This document shows positions 61,836 to 64,000 of a stretch of 64,000 nucleotides of DNA, piece after piece; position 1 is the stretch's first letter; every line of letters starts with the position of its first letter. The stretch covers positions 1,231,048-1,295,047 of the forward strand of contig JAFLCW010000001.1 of NCBI GenBank assembly GCA_017302165.1, given 5' to 3'. A program made the translations under genes and the position numbers. This DNA is from Alphaproteobacteria bacterium. GTDB taxonomy: Bacteria > Pseudomonadota > Alphaproteobacteria > Micavibrionales > Micavibrionaceae. The notes beneath the pieces were generated by a model. It saw only the letters and a program-made list of their open reading frames with translations, was not told where the DNA came from and did not search any database.

Positions 61836-62444
61836 ATGCCCCTTGGCCCCGCAAAAGGTGAAAAGACCCCACTTCTACATACGTTGGCCAAACGTCAACG
61901 TGTTCTGGCAACTCTGAACTGGGACCCGCGCCGGGGCAAAATCGGCCTGTTTGATAAGCTTAAAGGCAACAATCAACAATATGATTTGGATATTATTTGT
62001 TTGATGTTTGGGCAGGACGGCACTTTTCTGGATTACGTGTCTGCCGAAGCCCAGTATGCAATTGACCAAACGGGCAAAATTTATCACAGCGGTGACGACC
62101 AAACCGGCGAAGGTGATACAGACGATGAATATATCACGACGGAATTGGCCGAACTGCCAGCTGTTCTGAATCACATTGTTTATGTGGTCGAAGTCAAAAG
62201 TAATCATACATTTGGGGATTTGGACACCATTGTCCGTATTGTTGATAGCTTCTCACATAACGTTCTTCTGGAAACTGATGTGGGCGTTGAAAATGCCTAT
62301 CGTGACACGAAGGCCTTTGTTTTTGCCGCCCTCTCCCGAGATCCTGCCAGCCCGACAGGTTGGACCCTATTTCATATCGGGGATTACCCACCCTTATCCG
62401 AAGTTTCTGACTGGGGAACCTATCTGCGCCGCTATTTAACTTGA
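61836..62444 (+). CDS. TerD-family stress protein
   Basis: A 202-residue TerD-like protein. Signature stretches are the N-terminal strand RVLATLNWDPR, YDLDIICLMFGQDG, the calcium motif YHSGDDQTGEGDTDDE and HIVYVVEVKSNHTFGDL. The family binds calcium and is linked to tellurite and phage resistance and stress response, usually with other ter genes, which are absent here. Confidence 0.86.
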   Translation: MPLGPAKGEKTPLLHTLAKRQRVLATLNWDPRRGKIGLFDKLKGNNQQYDLDIICLMFGQDGTFLDYVSAEAQYAIDQTGKIYHSGDDQTGEGDTDDEYITTELAELPAVLNHIVYVVEVKSNHTFGDLDTIVRIVDSFSHNVLLETDVGVENAYRDTKAFVFAALSRDPASPTGWTLFHIGDYPPLSEVSDWGTYLRRYLT

Positions 62445-62533
62445 TTAGGCAACGGGTTACTGGTAACTCATATTTGGTCATAAGTTGTGGGTGAGCATAT
62501 TCCATAGAATATATTTACCCATGGTTTAAGTAC

Positions 62534-62627
62534 GGAGACGTGGCCGAGAGGCTGAAGGCGGCGGTTTGCTAAACCGTTATACGGGGTTATGCCCGTATCG
62601 AGGGTTCGAATCCCTCCGTCTCCGCCA
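62534..62627 (+). tRNA. tRNA-Ser (GCT)
   Basis: A 94-base class II tRNA with long variable arm (ATACGGGGTTATGCCCGTAT). The acceptor stem GGAGACG pairs with CGTCTCC, the anticodon loop is TGCTAAA (anticodon GCT), and CCA is encoded. Confidence 0.97.
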
Positions 62628-62681
62628 TCCGTGGGCATAAACACTAAATATTTGAACGAAACTTTTTTACAGGAGAAAAAA

Positions 62682-63161
62682 ATGAAATTTTACATGATGA
62701 CAATTCTGGCAACCCTGATGATGTTGGCACCTGCCACAGGTTTTGCCAAAGAAGAAGCCACAGCCGCCAAGGCCGAAAAAGCCGTCAAGACAGCCGCAGA
62801 AGAGGCAGGCGCAGAAAAAGAAGGCTTTATGTCGAAACTGAAAAAAATGATGGCAAAAGATGAAGCCGCCGAAGCTTCGGATGAAAAAGCCGCCAAAGCT
62901 GAGCCAGCCGCTGGCAAAGAAGCCGAGAAAATGAAAAAAGAAGTCTCCAAAGCCAAAGAAAAAGCGAAAGCCTATGAAGCTAAAGCCAAAGATAAGATGA
63001 ACGCAGGTAAAGCCAAGGCAGAAAATGCATCCGCCAAAGCTAAATCGAAAGCGGCTGAAAAGTCGGCTGTTGCAAAAGAATCCACACCAGCATCTTCAGA
63101 TGTTGAGGCAAAAGGCCAGACAGGTAATTGGGGTCGCATGTACGACAAATATCAACGCTAA
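62682..63161 (+). CDS. Secreted Ala/Lys-rich helical protein
   Basis: A 159-residue protein with a signal peptide (MKFYMMTILATLMMLAPATGFA) and a mature part of about 135 residues dominated by Ala, Lys and Glu, with runs such as KAKEKAKAYEAKAKDK. This is a continuous amphipathic helix pattern like LEA or histone H1-like tails. The last 10 residues (GNWGRMYDKYQR) are different and may be a binding tail. AGGAG lies eight bases before the ATG. Function unknown. Confidence 0.78.
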   Translation: MKFYMMTILATLMMLAPATGFAKEEATAAKAEKAVKTAAEEAGAEKEGFMSKLKKMMAKDEAAEASDEKAAKAEPAAGKEAEKMKKEVSKAKEKAKAYEAKAKDKMNAGKAKAENASAKAKSKAAEKSAVAKESTPASSDVEAKGQTGNWGRMYDKYQR

Positions 63162-63179
63162 TCCGTGAAAGGACAGACC

Positions 63180-63605
63180 ATGAACGGACTAATGAAAAAC
63201 CTGATCCAAGGTGTACTCTCCAGCTTCCTGACCGGACGTGGGGGAACTCAAGCGGCACTCATCAATGCTGTCATTTCGGCGATGACCCAACAAGGTGGCG
63301 GCGCCGCACAAGGGTTGAGCCAGATGGTGTCAAACTTTGAAAAAAATGGTCTGGGCGATATTGCCAAAACATGGGTTGGCACTGGCCAGAATGCACAAGT
63401 CAATGCTGAGCAGATTCAACAAGGGTTTGGCATGAACATGGTTCAACAGATTGCGCAATCTGCAGGACTAAAGCCTGAACAAGCGTCCTCAATGCTGGCG
63501 CAAATACTGCCCAACCTTGTGGATCAACTCACGCCAAATGGTGCGATTGATAATCAGGCGGTGGGCAATCTGATTCAGTCTGTCGTCAAAAAAATGGCGG
63601 CATAA
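63180..63605 (+). CDS. YidB/DUF937 family protein
   Basis: A 141-residue protein with the YidB pattern: Gly/Gln-rich N-terminal helices, then FEKNGLGDIAKTWVGTGQNAQVNAEQIQQGFG and LAQILPNLVDQLTPNGAIDNQ. The family has unknown function. AAAGGA precedes the ATG at 63180 and a strong terminator follows. Confidence 0.88.
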   Translation: MNGLMKNLIQGVLSSFLTGRGGTQAALINAVISAMTQQGGGAAQGLSQMVSNFEKNGLGDIAKTWVGTGQNAQVNAEQIQQGFGMNMVQQIAQSAGLKPEQASSMLAQILPNLVDQLTPNGAIDNQAVGNLIQSVVKKMAA

Positions 63606-63625
63606 AAATAAACATCTCAAAAAAG

Positions 63626-63648
63626 AAACCGCCTTCGGGCGGTTTTCT
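63626..63648 (+). terminator. Rho-independent terminator after YidB-like gene
   Basis: AACCGCC and GGCGGTT pair around a TTCG tetraloop (63634-63637), followed by a T-rich tract, 22 bases beyond the stop codon. Confidence 0.9.
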
Positions 63649-63665
63649 TATATATACTATTTTCC

Positions 63666-64000
63666 ATGCTTGATTTGTTGATGGCGTTTTTTTTAGGTGT
63701 TGTCGAAGGATTAACGGAATTTATTCCCGTGTCCTCAACGGCACATCTGATTGTGTTGGTGGAGGGCTTAAACTTTCCCGCCCCGCCCGGACATTTTTTT
63801 GAAATTTTCATCCAGCTCGGTGCCATTATGGCAGTGATCTTTCACTATCGCCAGAAACTTTGGCACACAGTCGCCCATTGCTGGCACGAACAAGAATCAC
63901 GTCATTTTGTCTCTCTTTTGGCGCTGGGGACGATTCCGGCGTTGATTGTTGGCTTCTTGGGTCGTGACTGGATTAAGACGCATTTATATAACCCACAGGT
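63666..64000 (+). CDS. uppP: Undecaprenyl-diphosphatase UppP (3' end outside window)
   Basis: The first 111 residues of a membrane phosphatase that recycles undecaprenyl pyrophosphate. MLDLLMAFFLGVVEGLTEFIPVSSTAHLI carries the BacA motif (E and PVSSTAH), followed by IQLGAIMAVI and a second helix. The gene runs beyond the window. Confidence 0.93.
   Translation, partial: MLDLLMAFFLGVVEGLTEFIPVSSTAHLIVLVEGLNFPAPPGHFFEIFIQLGAIMAVIFHYRQKLWHTVAHCWHEQESRHFVSLLALGTIPALIVGFLGRDWIKTHLYNPQ

Overview
The window is chromosomal DNA from an alphaproteobacterium. The evidence is gene order and family content: yebC-ruvC-ruvA-ruvB, zapA-6S RNA-cyclo-ligase, pcm-tolC-popZ-valS, hom-glpX-recJ, a DUF1491 protein, a Fur without its usual CXXC pair, and PHA synthase with two depolymerase-type proteins. 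Exact placement cannot be read from this sequence; a deep-branching order (Rhodospirillales or Micavibrionales-like) is a guess. There are four tRNA genes (Cys, Asn, Glu, Ser), and I saw no rRNA, CRISPR array or intact insertion sequence.

Layout. 1-4.7 kb (minus): Holliday-junction operon, YmdB-type phosphoesterase, formyl-THF cyclo-ligase, 6S RNA, zapA. 4.9-9.6 kb (plus): glycolysis/pentose phosphate genes tkt-gap-fba, then a small membrane-anchored EndoU-like protein. 9.6-16.5 kb: epmA, rpmE, valS, popZ, tolC, pcm. 16.6-17.5 kb: tRNA-Cys with a tiny islet bounded by an imperfect copy of the tRNA 3' end. 17.5-24.5 kb: a two-partner secretion pair, with a 1,700-residue exoprotein built of ten ~101-residue repeats. 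24.7-25.5 kb: tRNA-Asn and alaX. 25.6-37 kb: accessory island ending in tRNA-Glu. 37-64 kb: housekeeping genes (recJ, glpX, hom, PHA metabolism, tgt, rpmB, gatCAB, terD, uppP).

The island is the most interesting region. It runs from a candidate att half-site near 26,430 to a large serine recombinase whose last 18 codons are read from the antisense strand of tRNA-Glu. It carries a gene II-like replication protein with a SpoVG-type protein, an AbiF/Abi_2 HEPN protein preceded by a compact structured-RNA candidate, a single-chain ISP-type restriction-modification enzyme coupled to a small membrane protein, a HigBA toxin-antitoxin pair and a second membrane protein. The proposal is a replicating, integrating element with layered anti-phage and maintenance functions. 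The AbiF-RNA pair and the two unrecognised membrane proteins are the best candidates for new biology.

All calls are from reading the sequence and recalling families; no database search was run.
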